DNA of 64,000 nt from Flectonema sp. DT1601 (taxonomy: Eukaryota > Euglenozoa > Diplonemea > Diplonemida > Diplonemidae), in the NCBI GenBank assembly GCA_964019425.1, contig OZ025863.1:441501-505500 (forward strand), in the 5' to 3' direction. The notes under the pieces were generated by a model. That model saw nothing but the letters and a program-made list of their open reading frames with translations. It did not search any database and was not told the DNA's origin. The translations under genes and the position numbers were made by a program. Shown one piece after another: positions 43,943 to 56,200 of this stretch. Numbering within the stretch: the stretch's first letter is position 1; every line of letters begins with the position of its first letter.

Positions 43943-45553
43943 ATGGCAGTGGAAGAAGCTCCAATCTATGTATTAACATTAAATACAAGAAATGTAACGC
44001 TAGGCTTAGATGTAGATCATGGAAGGATAGTTGGAGTCGATGAGGGGTCGATTGCAGAGAAAGCTGGAATGGCCCCTGGCTGGACAATAACTGCCATCAA
44101 CGGAGAGACAACGTTGCCGAATGAGTTGCTAACTCGCGTAGCACAAATTAAAAATGCTTCATCCTATCCACTGACTATGAGATTTACAGTAAAAAAGCCG
44201 GATATGCAAATGATCATTCCGCCAACACCTTCACCAACTAATTCAGATAAACAGAGGTACCCGAAACAACAAATAATATCGCCGGTTACTCAACCTTCGA
44301 ATTCAACGAGTAGGCCGTCTGATCCACCAACACAGCAGCAGCAGCAGCAAGTACAAAACCCTCTCTCAGGTTCCAGTCAGCCTCTTTCAGGTTCTAGCCA
44401 GCCTCAAAAGCCGACAGTTACATTTCTTCCAAAAATGCCATTCTTCGAACCGTCACACGATTCAGCTGCGTACGCTCTCCTTCAGCAATCAATCAAAAAC
44501 TATCCTACTTCTGATTCGTGTCCTTGGGAAGCAGAGTTTCCCGCAGACGCCAGTTTCTGTGAAAACCTTCGTTTGCAACATCTTCTCACACCAGAAGCCA
44601 ACATCTCCCCGTTTTATGAAATTGAAGCCCCCCCAAGTGACAGTATAAAATACTGGAATATAAATAAAATTTGGTTTAGCGGTTTTAAGGAGGCCTGGTT
44701 TAACGCTCATCCGCATGAGATTACCGTCCGGGGATCTCCCTCAAGTCATTTATTTAGAGCGAGTGATGGATTTTGGTCAGCTGCTAACGAGGCATTTAGT
44801 GGATACAAAAGTCCAGAAATGATAATTACATCATCGAATGATAAAACAGAACTACAGCCATCTCTACAACAATGGAATGATATGGTTTATAAATGGAACG
44901 CAGAGAATCACTGCACTGAACGAGATCGACGAAAACACGTCGAAAGCCGAATTGCTGAAGCAAAACTGATCCGTAAATACCAAGAAGCTGAACAACGACT
45001 TGGAGCACAAGAAGAAATGGTGAAAACACTGCTCGCTAAAAATCGACAACAGAAAGAAGCTTCGACGTCATCATCGAAGAGCAGTAAGAAATCAACTTCC
45101 TGTACGAATTGTAAAAAACTCGAGAATGAAGTTGATCAACTAAGCCAACTCATAAAAGGAGGAAATCATGAAGTGTCTCGACTCAAGTCTTGGGAACAGC
45201 GACTACTCAACAAAGAAGACGATTTGATCTCACAAGAGATTAGCAATCCTCCAATTCACATTGTTGGAGAGTGTCCTCTCCCACCTGCTGCTAGTCGATA
45301 TCGTTCTATGAATAGCCGCTTCTCTCAACATGGTGATACACCAATAATGGCACCTCATCCAGTGTATGGATCACGACCTGTGTATTCTCCTTCAAGAAAA
45401 CCACAATTAGCATATGATCCTTCTCAGCGAATGTCATGGCACGTCACTATCGAGAGAGAGACTGCAAAGAGTAGCCTCGCTGGGTTTGACAGTCGTAGCA
45501 GCAGACATGGAAGCGAACATTTCAACTTTGAGGAATGTTTTGATGAGATTTGA
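43943..45553 (+). CDS. PDZ-domain protein with coiled coil, 536 aa
   Basis: Residues about 8-90 form a PDZ domain (GLDVDHGRIVGVDEGSIAEK, AGMAPGWTITAINGE is the GLGF-side loop and helix region). A Pro/Gln/Ser-rich linker with two LSGSSQP repeats follows, then a globular part with several Trp residues (YWNINKIWFSGFKEAWF), a coiled coil from about residue 330, a Cys pair (SCTNCKK), and a disordered Ser/Arg-rich C-terminus. The architecture suggests a scaffold. I do not recognise the central domain. A second ATG five bases upstream (43938) is out of frame. Confidence 0.75.
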   Translation: MAVEEAPIYVLTLNTRNVTLGLDVDHGRIVGVDEGSIAEKAGMAPGWTITAINGETTLPNELLTRVAQIKNASSYPLTMRFTVKKPDMQMIIPPTPSPTNSDKQRYPKQQIISPVTQPSNSTSRPSDPPTQQQQQQVQNPLSGSSQPLSGSSQPQKPTVTFLPKMPFFEPSHDSAAYALLQQSIKNYPTSDSCPWEAEFPADASFCENLRLQHLLTPEANISPFYEIEAPPSDSIKYWNINKIWFSGFKEAWFNAHPHEITVRGSPSSHLFRASDGFWSAANEAFSGYKSPEMIITSSNDKTELQPSLQQWNDMVYKWNAENHCTERDRRKHVESRIAEAKLIRKYQEAEQRLGAQEEMVKTLLAKNRQQKEASTSSSKSSKKSTSCTNCKKLENEVDQLSQLIKGGNHEVSRLKSWEQRLLNKEDDLISQEISNPPIHIVGECPLPPAASRYRSMNSRFSQHGDTPIMAPHPVYGSRPVYSPSRKPQLAYDPSQRMSWHVTIERETAKSSLAGFDSRSSRHGSEHFNFEECFDEI

Positions 45554-45739
45554 GGCCAACTAACTGAGGCTATTCAATTACTATTATTTAATAATAATAA
45601 AAACAAAAAGAAGACCATTCAGGTTAGCATTGTATATCGTTGAACGCAGACAGAATCCTGTCAAACGGGTGAAATAAATCATGATCGTAAGAAATATTGG
45701 CTTTCAATCTGAATAGTTTCTTCTCCGACTACGTCACAG

Positions 45740-45772
<33 letters not shown>

Positions 45773-46464
45773 CGGCGTAAAAAACGCTTTCGCTTTATTT
45801 ATGTTTTTTTTACTCACAAAAAGCCAACCTCGTTGTTGCAAAAAAAAAAAAAAAAGAGAAAAATTTGAAAAACATAAAATAATTCAATCTTGTTCTTTTC
45901 GTTTCTTTTAAAAAAAAAAAACCCTTATACGGTGTTAACCTTTTTTTTTGTTCAGATGTACTCCGAAAAACCTCTCCCCTCTGTTGGAGCCTGTGTGCTC
46001 GTTTCGTTGGTTGATACTCTCAGACTTGCATTGTTTTAGAAAGGTTAACATCATAAAAAAAATTTAATTATTTCTTTAATTATTTCTTTTTTTTTTTTGT
46101 GTTGATAATCTTTTGTTTGATAAAGTGCTTTTTGTGTTAGTCGCCTCTGACACAAATCATCTTGAGTGGAGTTACTGCAGCATCTAACTGTTGCTTAGTG
46201 AGTGAGTTATAACCTCTTGTAACCAATAAAATTGTTTTAGTATGTGGTATTGCTGACTTACAAAAAAAAAAATCCTTGAAACTTTCTATTTCAATTTACC
46301 AACAGGAAAACAAAATCCGATTTTTTTGGTGTGTTTTTTTTTTTTTTTGTTGTTGTTGTAGTATTGGTCATCAGTTTCTTTAACTTTTTTTTTTTTTAAA
46401 AAAAAAAAATCAAAAGATATACACAATAATACAAACTGGTTGTTGAAAAACCTATTATTATTAA
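45554..46464. other. Intergenic region with MITE-like copy
   Basis: Holds the short inverted-end element (45613-45735) right after the PDZ gene, then poly(A)/poly(T) runs. No gene. Confidence 0.5.
45613..45735 (-). repeat. Short inverted-end element, copy 2 (MITE-like)
   Basis: Reverse complement of 1974-2095 over its whole length with scattered differences; ends ACCATTCAGGTTAGC and CTGAATAGTTTCTTCTCCG. It lies in the likely 3' untranslated region of the PDZ gene. Confidence 0.5.
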
Positions 46465-47599
46465 ATGGGTAATGGCGTTGGAGGAAAATCCAAATTGTCA
46501 AAATTAGAACAAGAAAGCCTTGAAGAACAGCAAGAAAGCCAAGAAAACCAAGAACAAGATACGAGTGAGAAACAGAAACCAGTCGTGTCGTGTTCGACGA
46601 CAAAAGGAAGGGTTTCGAGAGAAAAAAAACCGCATCTCAACTTGGACATCGGACAGGCAAATTCTCAGAATGTTTACTTAAATGAAAATGAACACAAATT
46701 AGATCCTCCGGTAAAAGGAAAATCAAAACTATTCCGCGTTCCTAATCCCGACCTCATTGATATAGGTGATAAGAAGCTACTAAAATGCGCCGGTCGAACC
46801 ATCGCAGTTTTCAGAATTTCAGAAGACAAATGGGCTGCACTAGACAACGCCTGCTACCACCACGGTGGACCTTTATTTATGGGAGACATAGAAGAATACA
46901 ATAGTGAACTTTGTGTTGTATGTCCCTGGCATTGTACTAAAATAAGTATTGAAACTGGTAAGTCGCTCTACGAAAGGGTTGACGTCAGTACGAATGATCA
47001 TTATCCTCAAGACAAAGAAGGAATAAAACAACGAGTCCATCAAGTTATCATCAGAGGAGAAGACATTCTAGTAAAGCTAAACAGCGCCGAGGAAATGACA
47101 TATGCATCGGACAGATACGCTGCGGACATTGCGAGTAATTGTGAGCAACTGATGAATCCGGATTCTGTTGATGCAGAGGCGTCAAGTAAAGAAAGAAGGG
47201 AAGAACTTATAACTCGTCGTAAGAGTTCCATGCAACGAGATCGAAAAATGAGACAACTTGAAAAAGAAAGAAAGGCGAAGAATCCAATCAGGATTCCTCC
47301 TGGACAGCTTACCCCTCGAGGTGACGCTTCTCAAGGTCCATACCGACCTTCTTGGGTGAGAGAAGGAGAGCTACCCCCACCAATAGAAGAAGATGATGAT
47401 GGGTATGCCGATCAGGAATATCTCGCATTCGACTTGGCTGAAGAATTCAAAGACCTCGAACGAGAATATGATAAGCGAAAGGTATGCTACTCATCATGAT
47501 ACACATCGTGAGACCGTCGTCAACATCAACAACACTAAACAGGAGGAGTTGGACAAACAAGACGAGGCGAAGAAGGCTGCTAATCCTCCATCGACATAG
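46465..47599 (+). CDS. Rieske [2Fe-2S] domain protein, 2 exons
   Basis: Exons 46465-47481 and 47543-47599 (61-bp intron, GTATGC...AAACAG) give 357 residues. The Rieske ligands are clear: CYHHGG and, 20-odd residues later, CPWHC (C-x-H and C-x2-H). The domain (about residues 90-205) is like the soluble RFESD and oxygenase-type Rieske domains. MGNGVGGK at the N-terminus could be N-myristoylated. The N-terminal Glu/Gln-rich stretch and C-terminal charged coiled region are extra. There is no oxygenase catalytic domain, so an electron-transfer or redox-sensing role is likely but unproved. No mitochondrial targeting sequence is evident. Confidence 0.85.
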
Positions 47600-48056
47600 G
47601 CTATTAGGAAATCTATAAGCTTACACTGAAAGCTTGTTAAATCTTCTACTTAGTACTGCGCACTTGTTTCAGACTTTCGATTGGTATTTTGAAGAAATGC
47701 TGCCCTCGTATATTGAATAATCAATTATAACTTTTTTTTTATTAAAATAATAATTAGAAAAAAAAAAAAAAGAATTGGATTTCGGACTTTTTCAGGACCG
47801 ATAATTCTTTTTTTTTTTTTTTTTTTTTTTGTTTTTTTGAATAACTGACTCTAGAATGACTTAGCATCGAATTTAATAAAAAAAAGGTACGCCATCCTTA
47901 CCACGGGACACGTCTTGCTTATTGTTCTCGTTGCAGGATTTGGTTTCAGCTTTCCCATTACGGAGCACCAGACTAATTTATGTTTTCCGAACGACCAGTG
48001 GTGCTTTTAGTAATTCCCTTTTTTTTTTTAATATTTTTTAATAATTCAAAATGCTC

Positions 48057-48087
<31 letters not shown>

Positions 48088-48339
48088 CTCTTAACAACAC
48101 TCAGTAAAGTATATTTATTTTCGTTGTTCTATAGTTTTATTTTATGTAATTAATTTGTATTTGGTTTTTTTTTTTTTTTTTTCCAGATGTTTTTTTTCTA
48201 ATACACGTATTTCACATAACCTGATTAACGAAGGTATTCAAAGAGGTAGCGATTGGGAAGTTGGGTGACAGTAGGTAGTTAGTTAACAGCCGTGTTGTGT
48301 TGTAGTTATATTTCACAAACAGTTATCTACGTAGTCGAC
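47600..48339. other. Intergenic spacer
   Basis: No gene; poly(A)/poly(T) runs, ending TCACAAACAG about 20 nt before the next start. Confidence 0.5.
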
Positions 48340-50097
48340 ATGTCAAAGTGTGGAGACTGGAGATGCACTTGCGGTGATCTAAACAATAGTTCTCGTGTAT
48401 CATGTCGAAGCTGTGGTAATTGTAGGACAGTTGAGGTTCCATCTCCGACTTCATCATCCCCTCGGGGGAGTGCATCTGATGAATGGGTATGTTCTTGTCG
48501 TGAATCAAATGCTGTATCGCGAATGGCTTGTAGAAGGTGTGGACTTGCTCGTGCAAGCACACCGACTTCGCAAAGCCCGAAACCTTCACAAACACCGCCC
48601 GCCTCGGCATCACCTCGGGGAGGTGGGCCTGGTGATTGGAAGTGTTCATGTACGGAGTTAAACGCTGCATCTCGAATGGCCTGTAGAAAGTGTGGAATTG
48701 CGCGCGCAAGTACAACTTCACAAAATCCAAGCCCCTCGGCTCCATTACCCCCGGGAAGTAAATATGGTCATTGGGAATGTTCGTGCAAGGAGTTGAATCT
48801 TGTATCTCTCTTGGCCTGTAGAAAGTGCGGACTTGCACGCGCAAATGCATCGACTCCACAAATTCCGAATCCACAAATTCCGAAACCTTCACGAATACCG
48901 CCCGCCTCAGCATCACCTCGGGGAGGTGGGTCTGGTGATTGGAAGTGTTCGTGCAAGGAGTTAAACGCTGCATCTCTCTTGGCTTGTAGAAAGTGTGGAA
49001 TTGTGCGCGCAAGCACACCGACTTCACAAAACCCAAGTCCCTCGGCTCCATTACCTCAGAGAAGTAAAGAGATTTATTGGGAATGTTCGTGCAAGATGAT
49101 GAATCGTGCAAATCTCTTGGCCTGTAGAAAGTGCGGACTTGCACACGCAAATGCATCGACTTCACAAAGTCCGAACCCTTCAATACCGCCCGCCTCAGCA
49201 TCACCTCGGGGAGGTGGGTCTGGTGATTGGAAGTGTTCATGCAAGGAGTTAAACGCTGCATCTCTCTCGGCTTGCAGGAAGTGTGGACTCACGCGCTCGA
49301 GTACACGGGCTTTGGAAACCTCTGAAACTGACAGTGCTGGTGTTCCTCAGAATCCAGGTGATTGGAAGTGTGTTAATTGTAGTAAAGTTCAGTTAGCGAG
49401 TCGATTGTGTTGTAGTTCTTGTAGAGCATCAAAACCTTTAATTCCAACGAAAGATTCATCTCACCCAGAGAATTGGGATCCAATGATTAAGAACTTAGAG
49501 CTCTTTTTATTGTCTGATGGTTCGGAAATGAAAGAGATTGCTGCGAAGTTTAAGAAAACGATGCCGAGGGCAACACTGAAATCAATCCACCGAATTCAAA
49601 ATAAAATGCTTTGGAAGAAATTTAATAATGAAAAGGAACTAATGACCTTAGCTGGCAACTCAACCACAGAAATACTTTTCCATGGTACGAGAGGTACAAA
49701 GCCGGAGATGATTTACAACGGACAGGAGGGATTTGATATGCGAATGAGCAATGCAGGTAATTGGGGTGTTGCAACGTATTTTGCAGTCAACGCTTCTTAC
49801 TCGGATGGCTACTCCTACTCAGGGAGTCACAGCTATGCTGGGAATTGCGATCTGCAAATGTTTGCTGCACAAGTTCTGGTTGGCAATTCTGTCGACTACG
49901 GTGGCAGAAGTGATAGGAGTCTCCGACTCCCCCCAGAAATTAAAACCCAACCTGTGAGTAGTTCTAACGACCCATCTAACGGCCCAGCTGTCCGTCGTTA
50001 TGATTCTGTTACTGGTACAACAGGAGGCAGTAAGGTTTTTATGATTTACGCAAACGGTAAGGCATACCCAGAGTATCTAATAACGTACTCAAGGTAA
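48340..50097 (+). CDS. Eight RanBP2-type zinc fingers plus PARP (mono-ADP-ribosyltransferase) domain
   Basis: 585 residues, single exon. Eight fingers of the W-x-C...C-x3-N/x-x6-C-x2-C type occupy residues ~5-370 (GDWRCTCGDLNNSSRVSCRSC first; GDWKCVNCSKVQLASRLCCSSC last). The first seven have C-x-C where the usual finger has C-x2-C or C-x4-C; only the last has C-x2-C. Fingers 3-7 alternate GDWKCSC and HWECSC/YWECSC types with linkers SPRGGG, so the array grew by duplicating a two-finger module. The C-terminal ~190 residues are a PARP fold: LFHGTRGTKPE (H448), NWGVATYFAVNASYS (Y480), and AYPEYLITY. The position of the polymerase Glu, 12 residues before the E of PEYL, is V566, giving an H-Y-V triad typical of mono-transferases or inactive members. 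RanBP2 fingers commonly bind single-stranded RNA or ubiquitin. Confidence 0.88.
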   Translation: MSKCGDWRCTCGDLNNSSRVSCRSCGNCRTVEVPSPTSSSPRGSASDEWVCSCRESNAVSRMACRRCGLARASTPTSQSPKPSQTPPASASPRGGGPGDWKCSCTELNAASRMACRKCGIARASTTSQNPSPSAPLPPGSKYGHWECSCKELNLVSLLACRKCGLARANASTPQIPNPQIPKPSRIPPASASPRGGGSGDWKCSCKELNAASLLACRKCGIVRASTPTSQNPSPSAPLPQRSKEIYWECSCKMMNRANLLACRKCGLAHANASTSQSPNPSIPPASASPRGGGSGDWKCSCKELNAASLSACRKCGLTRSSTRALETSETDSAGVPQNPGDWKCVNCSKVQLASRLCCSSCRASKPLIPTKDSSHPENWDPMIKNLELFLLSDGSEMKEIAAKFKKTMPRATLKSIHRIQNKMLWKKFNNEKELMTLAGNSTTEILFHGTRGTKPEMIYNGQEGFDMRMSNAGNWGVATYFAVNASYSDGYSYSGSHSYAGNCDLQMFAAQVLVGNSVDYGGRSDRSLRLPPEIKTQPVSSSNDPSNGPAVRRYDSVTGTTGGSKVFMIYANGKAYPEYLITYSR

Positions 50098-50402
50098 AGA
50101 AACCGAATATTATCAATTTATCACCACACTGTTGGTGTCTCAGATCTTAAATACGATCCTCACGTTGACCAGGTTTCGTTCATCTGATCATTTTATCGTT
50201 CGTTGGCCTTCTGGTTCATTTTTTTTTTTTTTGGTACGTAGCGGCTCAGACTCAGATGTCCCTAATATTTTTCATTAGTTTTCAAACAGGAACCACAAAA
50301 CCATATAATTAATAATTTGCACAGAGGGTAGTGGTGAAGTCACTTTATAAAAAAATTTTTGTTGTAATTTTCATGTTTTTCATTACCAAGTAAACTAAAC
50401 TA
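50098..50402. other. Intergenic spacer
   Basis: No gene. Start codon of the next gene follows CATTACCAAG; the acceptor is weaker here. Confidence 0.4.
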
Positions 50403-51299
50403 ATGTCTGATAAAGTATATCAGAGTGTAGTTGATCACCACAGTGGTGATGGAAACGCTGCACTCACGGGATTTGTTGAATACCTCGTCAAAGAGAAGGC
50501 AGCTACTGATATCGAAAAGGTCGTTGCCGTGGCAGTTCAGAATGTGCAAACAGTCGAAGAGGACAGCAACGAACTAATTGAGATGTCAGTCGTTCAGACA
50601 GCTGGAGCAAAGAAGGCACTTGATAAAGCGATAGCAGCAAAGATAGACGTTGCTGAGGAAAATGTTGATGAAGAAATTAAACCCGGCAAGGAATGCGTTC
50701 GTCAAGGCTGTAAAACAGTCTACTCAAACGCTGAGTCTCTAAAAGTTAAATGTGTTCATCACCCAGGTCATCCAGTCTTTCATGAGACTTACAAATACTG
50801 GTCTTGCTGTTCAAGAGTTAAGAAGTATTGTTTTGATGAGTTCCGTGCCCTTCCTGGTTGTCGTGACGGACCAGAAACCTGTGCCTTCACACAGGCTGCT
50901 GCAGGTTTTGCAAAGAAAGCAGCTTGCCGTCACGACTTCTTTCAGGTTGGTTCCACTGTCACACTCAACATTTACGCCAAGAAGGTTGACCCTTCACGTT
51001 GTTCCTTCTTGATCTCACCTAAACAACTTCGTATTAGTATTTACTTTGATCTTGGAAAGGTTTGTTTTTTTATATTAATTATCGTGTTGTGTATTCCTTA
51101 TCTCAATATATAATAACTAACCACACAGGAGTTCAACCTTGACTTGAACCTTTCCGGTTCAGTCGTTCCTTCTGAATGCAAAGTAGAGATCAAGGAACCA
51201 AAGATTGAGATTATTCTAAAGAAGGGAAATGATACAGATGTTCAGGGTGGTGCTTGGGAGGTTCTGGGGACTCCAATTGAGGAAGAGGAGACATCGTAA
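50403..51299 (+). CDS. CHORD-CS domain protein (CHP1/RAR1-like), 2 exons
   Basis: Exons 50403-51059 and 51129-51299 (69-bp intron, GTTTGT...CACACAG) give 275 residues. One CHORD zinc domain at about residues 100-160: CVRQGCKTVYSNAES, CVHHPGHPVFHETYKYWSCC and the later Cys/His ligands are present. The C-terminal ~90 residues form a CS (p23-like) domain whose strands are split by the intron. CHORD-CS proteins are HSP90 co-chaperones. Animal and plant members usually have two CHORDs; here there is one, preceded by a ~95-residue Ala/Val/Glu-rich helical region I do not recognise. Confidence 0.85.
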
Positions 51300-51680
51300 A
51301 CTAACCTTTTGAATCCTATTCGAAGAAGAACAGGAAGATTCGTTGATTCATTTTCAAGCAAAAGTGATGTGATGTTTATTTCTTGATTTTGGTGTTTTTG
51401 CTCTACAAGCAAATACGAAAAAAAAAAGAAAATTTAGAGAAATAAAATAAACCAAACTACCACGTGTTCTCCAGTTGTGATACGAAAGTAAGGAGCGCAC
51501 CTCACTTATGATTTGAAAAAAATTATTTATTTTCTGTTTTCCAAAAAAAATTATTAATTTCATCTCTCACTCCCAAATCAGTATTTCTTATGACAATGAA
51601 TTGATAGTTCACTTACAGCAGGACCTACCTGTGTAACCTACAAACGGGATAAGTACTAATAAAGAGAAGTGGCGAAACAG
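51300..51680. other. Intergenic spacer
   Basis: No gene; the next start directly follows GCGAAACAG. Confidence 0.45.
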
Positions 51681-52829
51681 ATGACAGAACGACGTCCAGG
51701 AATGCGCAGTGAATTGAAGATACCTCCGCAGCCTGTTTACATATTACTCGGTTCTTCATGTATGACGAAGTGTTTTTTTATTTCCCCTTTGTTGGTACTA
51801 ATAACGAAATCCTTACACACAATCAATAACCAAACAGCTGTATTCATACTGGCAGTATTAATGTGGAAAATGATGAGAGGTAAGCGTCTACTTCGATCAT
51901 CAAGTGGTAAGAGTGTTGGTAGTCCAACAAGAAGAGTTCTGTATCAAGGACCTAAAGATGTACAGCTACAACAACAACGACAATCAATAGGAATTCAAAA
52001 GAGAGTGTTACCCATCTTCGATGTAGACGACACTATAAAATCGAGTGGTAACTATCACATATTTGGTTACGCATTGGGAGGAGTCGACAGTCAATATGGA
52101 AGAGGATCAATATACCCTGGAGTTACCCAATTTGCTTTTGAGCTAAGCAGAGCTTCCTTACCTCAAGGAGAAACACCAGCTCCAGTCGCTATCTTAACTG
52201 CGCGTGCGAAGGAATTAGGACCCGCTCTTAAACTAAGCACTCACCACGCTGTTGTTCAAGCCTTTGCTGAAACTGGTGCTCAACATGGGTACCCAGGATG
52301 GGGTATTGGTATCGATCAAGGTACTGTTTTATATGGTTCGGTTAGGGAATGGATTAAATCAGATGATCGGGGGCTTCGTAAATTTAATAATTTCAGAGAT
52401 CATTTAATTGAACACGCTCACCCTGAGGTGGGGAGTAAGACTCGAAACAATTACATCCTCGTTGGAGATACGGGTGAGCTCGATATTCACTGCGGAGAAC
52501 TGATGCTCCAGAATTATCCAAAAGACGTACTCGCGGTATTTATGCATTGCGTCGGATCGGAATCTTCAGTTAAGATTTCATTGGATGAGATTTGCAACAC
52601 TCGTCCAATTCTTTATTTCAAAACATATCCAGGTGCAGCTCGTAAGGCCTACCTCCACAAACTGTTAGATGCCTCAGCTATGCTTCGTGTCTGCGATGCC
52701 GCAATCAGTGACCTGGAAGCTAGCACATCTCATCAAAACTGTGATAAGTGGGCTGATATTCGGAGAGACGTCTCCCTCTGTAGGGTATTAGCTCAAAACC
52801 AGCAGACGATTAAACCTTATTATGCGTAG
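51681..52829 (+). CDS. APP1-like HAD phosphatase with N-terminal membrane anchor, 2 exons
   Basis: A 78-bp in-frame intron (51760-51837, GTATGA...AAACAG) is inferred: its removal yields one clean membrane helix (VYILLGSSSVFILAVLMW). The product is then 356 residues; the unspliced reading is longer and Cys-containing. IFDVDDTIKSSG (D88, D90) is the HAD motif I as in the APP1 phosphatidate phosphatase catalytic domain; ILTARAKELG is motif II, KFNNFRDHL carries the likely motif III Lys, and NYILVGDTGELD is motif IV. Yeast APP1 converts phosphatidate to diacylglycerol at endocytic sites. Lipid phosphatase activity is inferred from the family. Confidence 0.75.
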   Translation: MTERRPGMRSELKIPPQPVYILLGSSCMTKCFFISPLLVLITKSLHTINNQTAVFILAVLMWKMMRGKRLLRSSSGKSVGSPTRRVLYQGPKDVQLQQQRQSIGIQKRVLPIFDVDDTIKSSGNYHIFGYALGGVDSQYGRGSIYPGVTQFAFELSRASLPQGETPAPVAILTARAKELGPALKLSTHHAVVQAFAETGAQHGYPGWGIGIDQGTVLYGSVREWIKSDDRGLRKFNNFRDHLIEHAHPEVGSKTRNNYILVGDTGELDIHCGELMLQNYPKDVLAVFMHCVGSESSVKISLDEICNTRPILYFKTYPGAARKAYLHKLLDASAMLRVCDAAISDLEASTSHQNCDKWADIRRDVSLCRVLAQNQQTIKPYYA

Positions 52830-53231
52830 TGCTGGTTGTCGTGGTTTGGAGTATTGTTGCAGTCTGATGTTTACTGCATCACAGCCTATCTCACTTATAC
52901 AAAACATTTGGAATTGTTGTATCATTAACTTTGTTACTTCAGTTGTTATATATCGTCACAGGAGTCTTTTTCATTTTCTGCTGCGACTGGCTTCCGATGG
53001 GGCCACCTGCCACTGGCTTCATAACAAAATTGGTTCGTTTCGAATTGCTTTTTTTTTTTTTTTTGAAAAATTATTATTATTTTGATTAAAAAAAAAAAAA
53101 TTACTTCTTCCCCCTAGACTTTCCATTGAATGTCTGAAGTAATTCTTATTAAAATGAAACTATTTTATTAAAAAAACAAAAAAAAAAAAAAAAAACTAAT
53201 TGAATGTTACTAACAGGAATGTCTCACTAAC
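52830..53231. other. Intergenic spacer with micro-uORF
   Basis: No gene. ACTAACAG near 53216 is followed by ATG TCT CAC TAA (53219-53230), one base before the next gene's ATG. Confidence 0.5.
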
Positions 53232-56200
53232 ATGTCAAGGAAGAATAGCAGTACAGTCGTTGGATGGTCGTCAGAGGCTACAATGAAACCGATCCCGCCT
53301 GCTGCTATTGCAGGAGCGAGAGCTCCTCGTCGTCGAGAAGAAAGAAATCGAATGAGCTCTCACAGAACGAGAGAAAAGATTTCCGAACTTGAAGACGCAC
53401 CTTCTTTTGGAGTAGTTCTAAAAGGAAATGAAAGAAACATTCGAAAGAAGATCGACGAAGAAGAAAGTTGGACTCGAATGCAAATTCAACAGCTGTTCCA
53501 TTTCTATTTCGAAGATGAAGTACTCTATCCTCGTATGCAACAGCTCCAGGATCTCATTGAATTAAAGGAAAGGAGAGACATCATAAAAGAAGAACACACG
53601 ACAAGAGAAATTCTTCTTTCAACACTAATGGAAACAACTGAGACACTCCAGAACATATCTCTTGAAATTGACAAACTTGTATTACTAGAAAGGAACCAAC
53701 GTAGGACACTAAAAGAAGCCTGGGTAGTGTTATCACATGGGAACTTTTCAACACATCAACTGGAGATGCAGACCATCGAAACTAATGCCGGTCTTAAAAT
53801 AGCGAAAATGCAGTTTGTTGAACAAAAAAGAGACGCTGTTATGAAAGTAAGAGTCTCGCTTCCTCGATTCCAAGCAGCTGCCGCTGAAATAACGGATTTT
53901 GAAACCAGAAGTCGTCACATATTATCAACTCATGAGGGAAACATCCGACTCTCAGAATTAGAAATGCTATTCGCTTCTTCGACTTTGAGAATGAAAGAAG
54001 CATTTAATAAAATAGAACTTCTTCTTGTCGAAGAACAAACAATTCGAAACCCAATTAATCATCAAGGGATATCACTCCTTGGTAGAGTTACTGACCAAGA
54101 GATGTCAGTCAGATATGCAACAGACGAGGAACAGAAGAGATGCCGCCATCGTATTCAATATTTACTAGTCTGCTGCTTATGTAATATGACTGACTGGATT
54201 AAAAGAGAACCTCAGCTATTTGCTATTCAGAGATGGTGGATTTCAATTTTGAGCAAAACAACTGGACGAACAGCAACGCTCACCGCCATTCGACAGTTCA
54301 GTGAAGAACATCGGCATAAGAAATGGCTTCAAAATCAACAAAATGTTGTTATTTCAGAGAGAAAGAGAGTCACTAGAATGCTTCGCAAGGCAGAGAGAGA
54401 ATACGCAACTGTACACACAGCAGAAGCAAAGCTACAAGCGATTGCAATGTATGAGGAATCTCACCGTGGGAATATCGTAGAAGATGAAAGTTGGCAACGA
54501 GGAGAGCTCAGAGCGGAATTCTTATTTATACTCATCGATGAAATGATCATCCCGTCAAAGAGAGAGATGATGGACGTCTTAGAGCCCGTCGATAGAAAGA
54601 ACATCCAACATTCTGAAGAAAATATCATTCACAACATCTTAATTCAATTCAACCATCACTATCGAGCTATTCGTGTTAAGGAAAGTTTTATTGCGTCAGA
54701 AATACATGATCGGCATCACATGGAATATGATGAGATCTGGAACTCGTATTTGGTACTTCATTACTCTATGAGAGGAGAAGAGATGAATGCTTTAGGAACA
54801 ATTCGATTGTATGATTCTCATTTTAATGATTGGCAGCGTCGGAATGTCTTACTCTGTGAATTATTGTTAACAACTCAATCTGATGAAACACAGTCAAGAA
54901 GTTCAATCATGTCAGGGTATCAGTTGTATGTGTTGGAAGTAAACGAAAGTTTATCAAGACCTGGTATTTGGAATCGACAGCTACAACAAGTTCCAAGACT
55001 GATCGAATATCAAGAATCACCTTGGAGAGCTTACCTCATGGATATTCAAATTCAATGTCGTCTCAACGTTCTACAGACGATGGAATGCAGCTATCGATAC
55101 AGAAGTGATATCCACTCAGACTTCTTATTGTCGTCTCTCAGACAGCAATTCGGAGAAGTCATCAAGTCAATAAGAGAAGCACTCAACAGTTTGACTCCTC
55201 AAATAGTACAAATTCAGCAGTTTTACAAAAACATAAAATCCAATAAAATTGGAAGGAAGGCGACAATCGAATGGATCAGAACTCACATCAGACTACTACA
55301 CGACGAGCAACTCGCAGCTCTACAACGAAAACTAATCAAGGAAGAAATTGCCTGCAGGCACAATGAAATTAAACAAGAAGAGATGGCATTAGAACAAGAA
55401 ATGGAAAGAAGAGTAGCCAGTGAATTCGACGATCATTTCAATGGAGAAGCCGCCATCAGAGAACAAAACTTAGAAGAAGAACGTTGGGTGTGGAAGACTA
55501 TTTCAAGTAAGTTGTACTTCGACCTCGAGACTACCATCTTTACTGAACTTCGAATGTGTCGAGAACATGAAGATTATTGGAGAATACGTTACATTGATGA
55601 TGAAGTAAAATATTTTATCACAGTCACTTCGAATAGTAAACAATCATATTTGAACTGCGCAGTTCTTCCAATTCAGAGATGCTACAGAGTTTGGACTGCT
55701 AAAAAGAAAACTCTTTCTCGCATATCAGAGCTACTCGAAATGACTTCCACAACTCGAGAAGAAAATTCTCGCACAGAAAAGTTTAATGAAGAGAGAATTG
55801 AATTTATTTGTATCGCAGAGTCCCATCAGAGAGAGCTTATTGAGTGTTTTTATAAAGGAAATATTCAACGAATTTATAAAACTGATGAATCTGTTTGTCG
55901 ACTATCAGAACACCAACTTGAAAAGAATGAAAGAATATTTCACTACGATGAATGCAGCGATTCATTCTTTAAAGCAATCTGTTGTGATGAATCGAATTCC
56001 TTCACTACTTCAATACTTGACGTGTTGGACAAACTAATGGGTTGCCACGGATTCTCCAGCACAGAGGATGACGCTCGCTTGATATTCTACGAAGATGAGC
56101 TAACGAAGTTTTCCTTAATAGTAGTGGAGGAGGAAGAATGCCTTCGATCGTTACTATCAACCTCGGTAATGAAATCAATCGCAACCAACCATCTCGAATA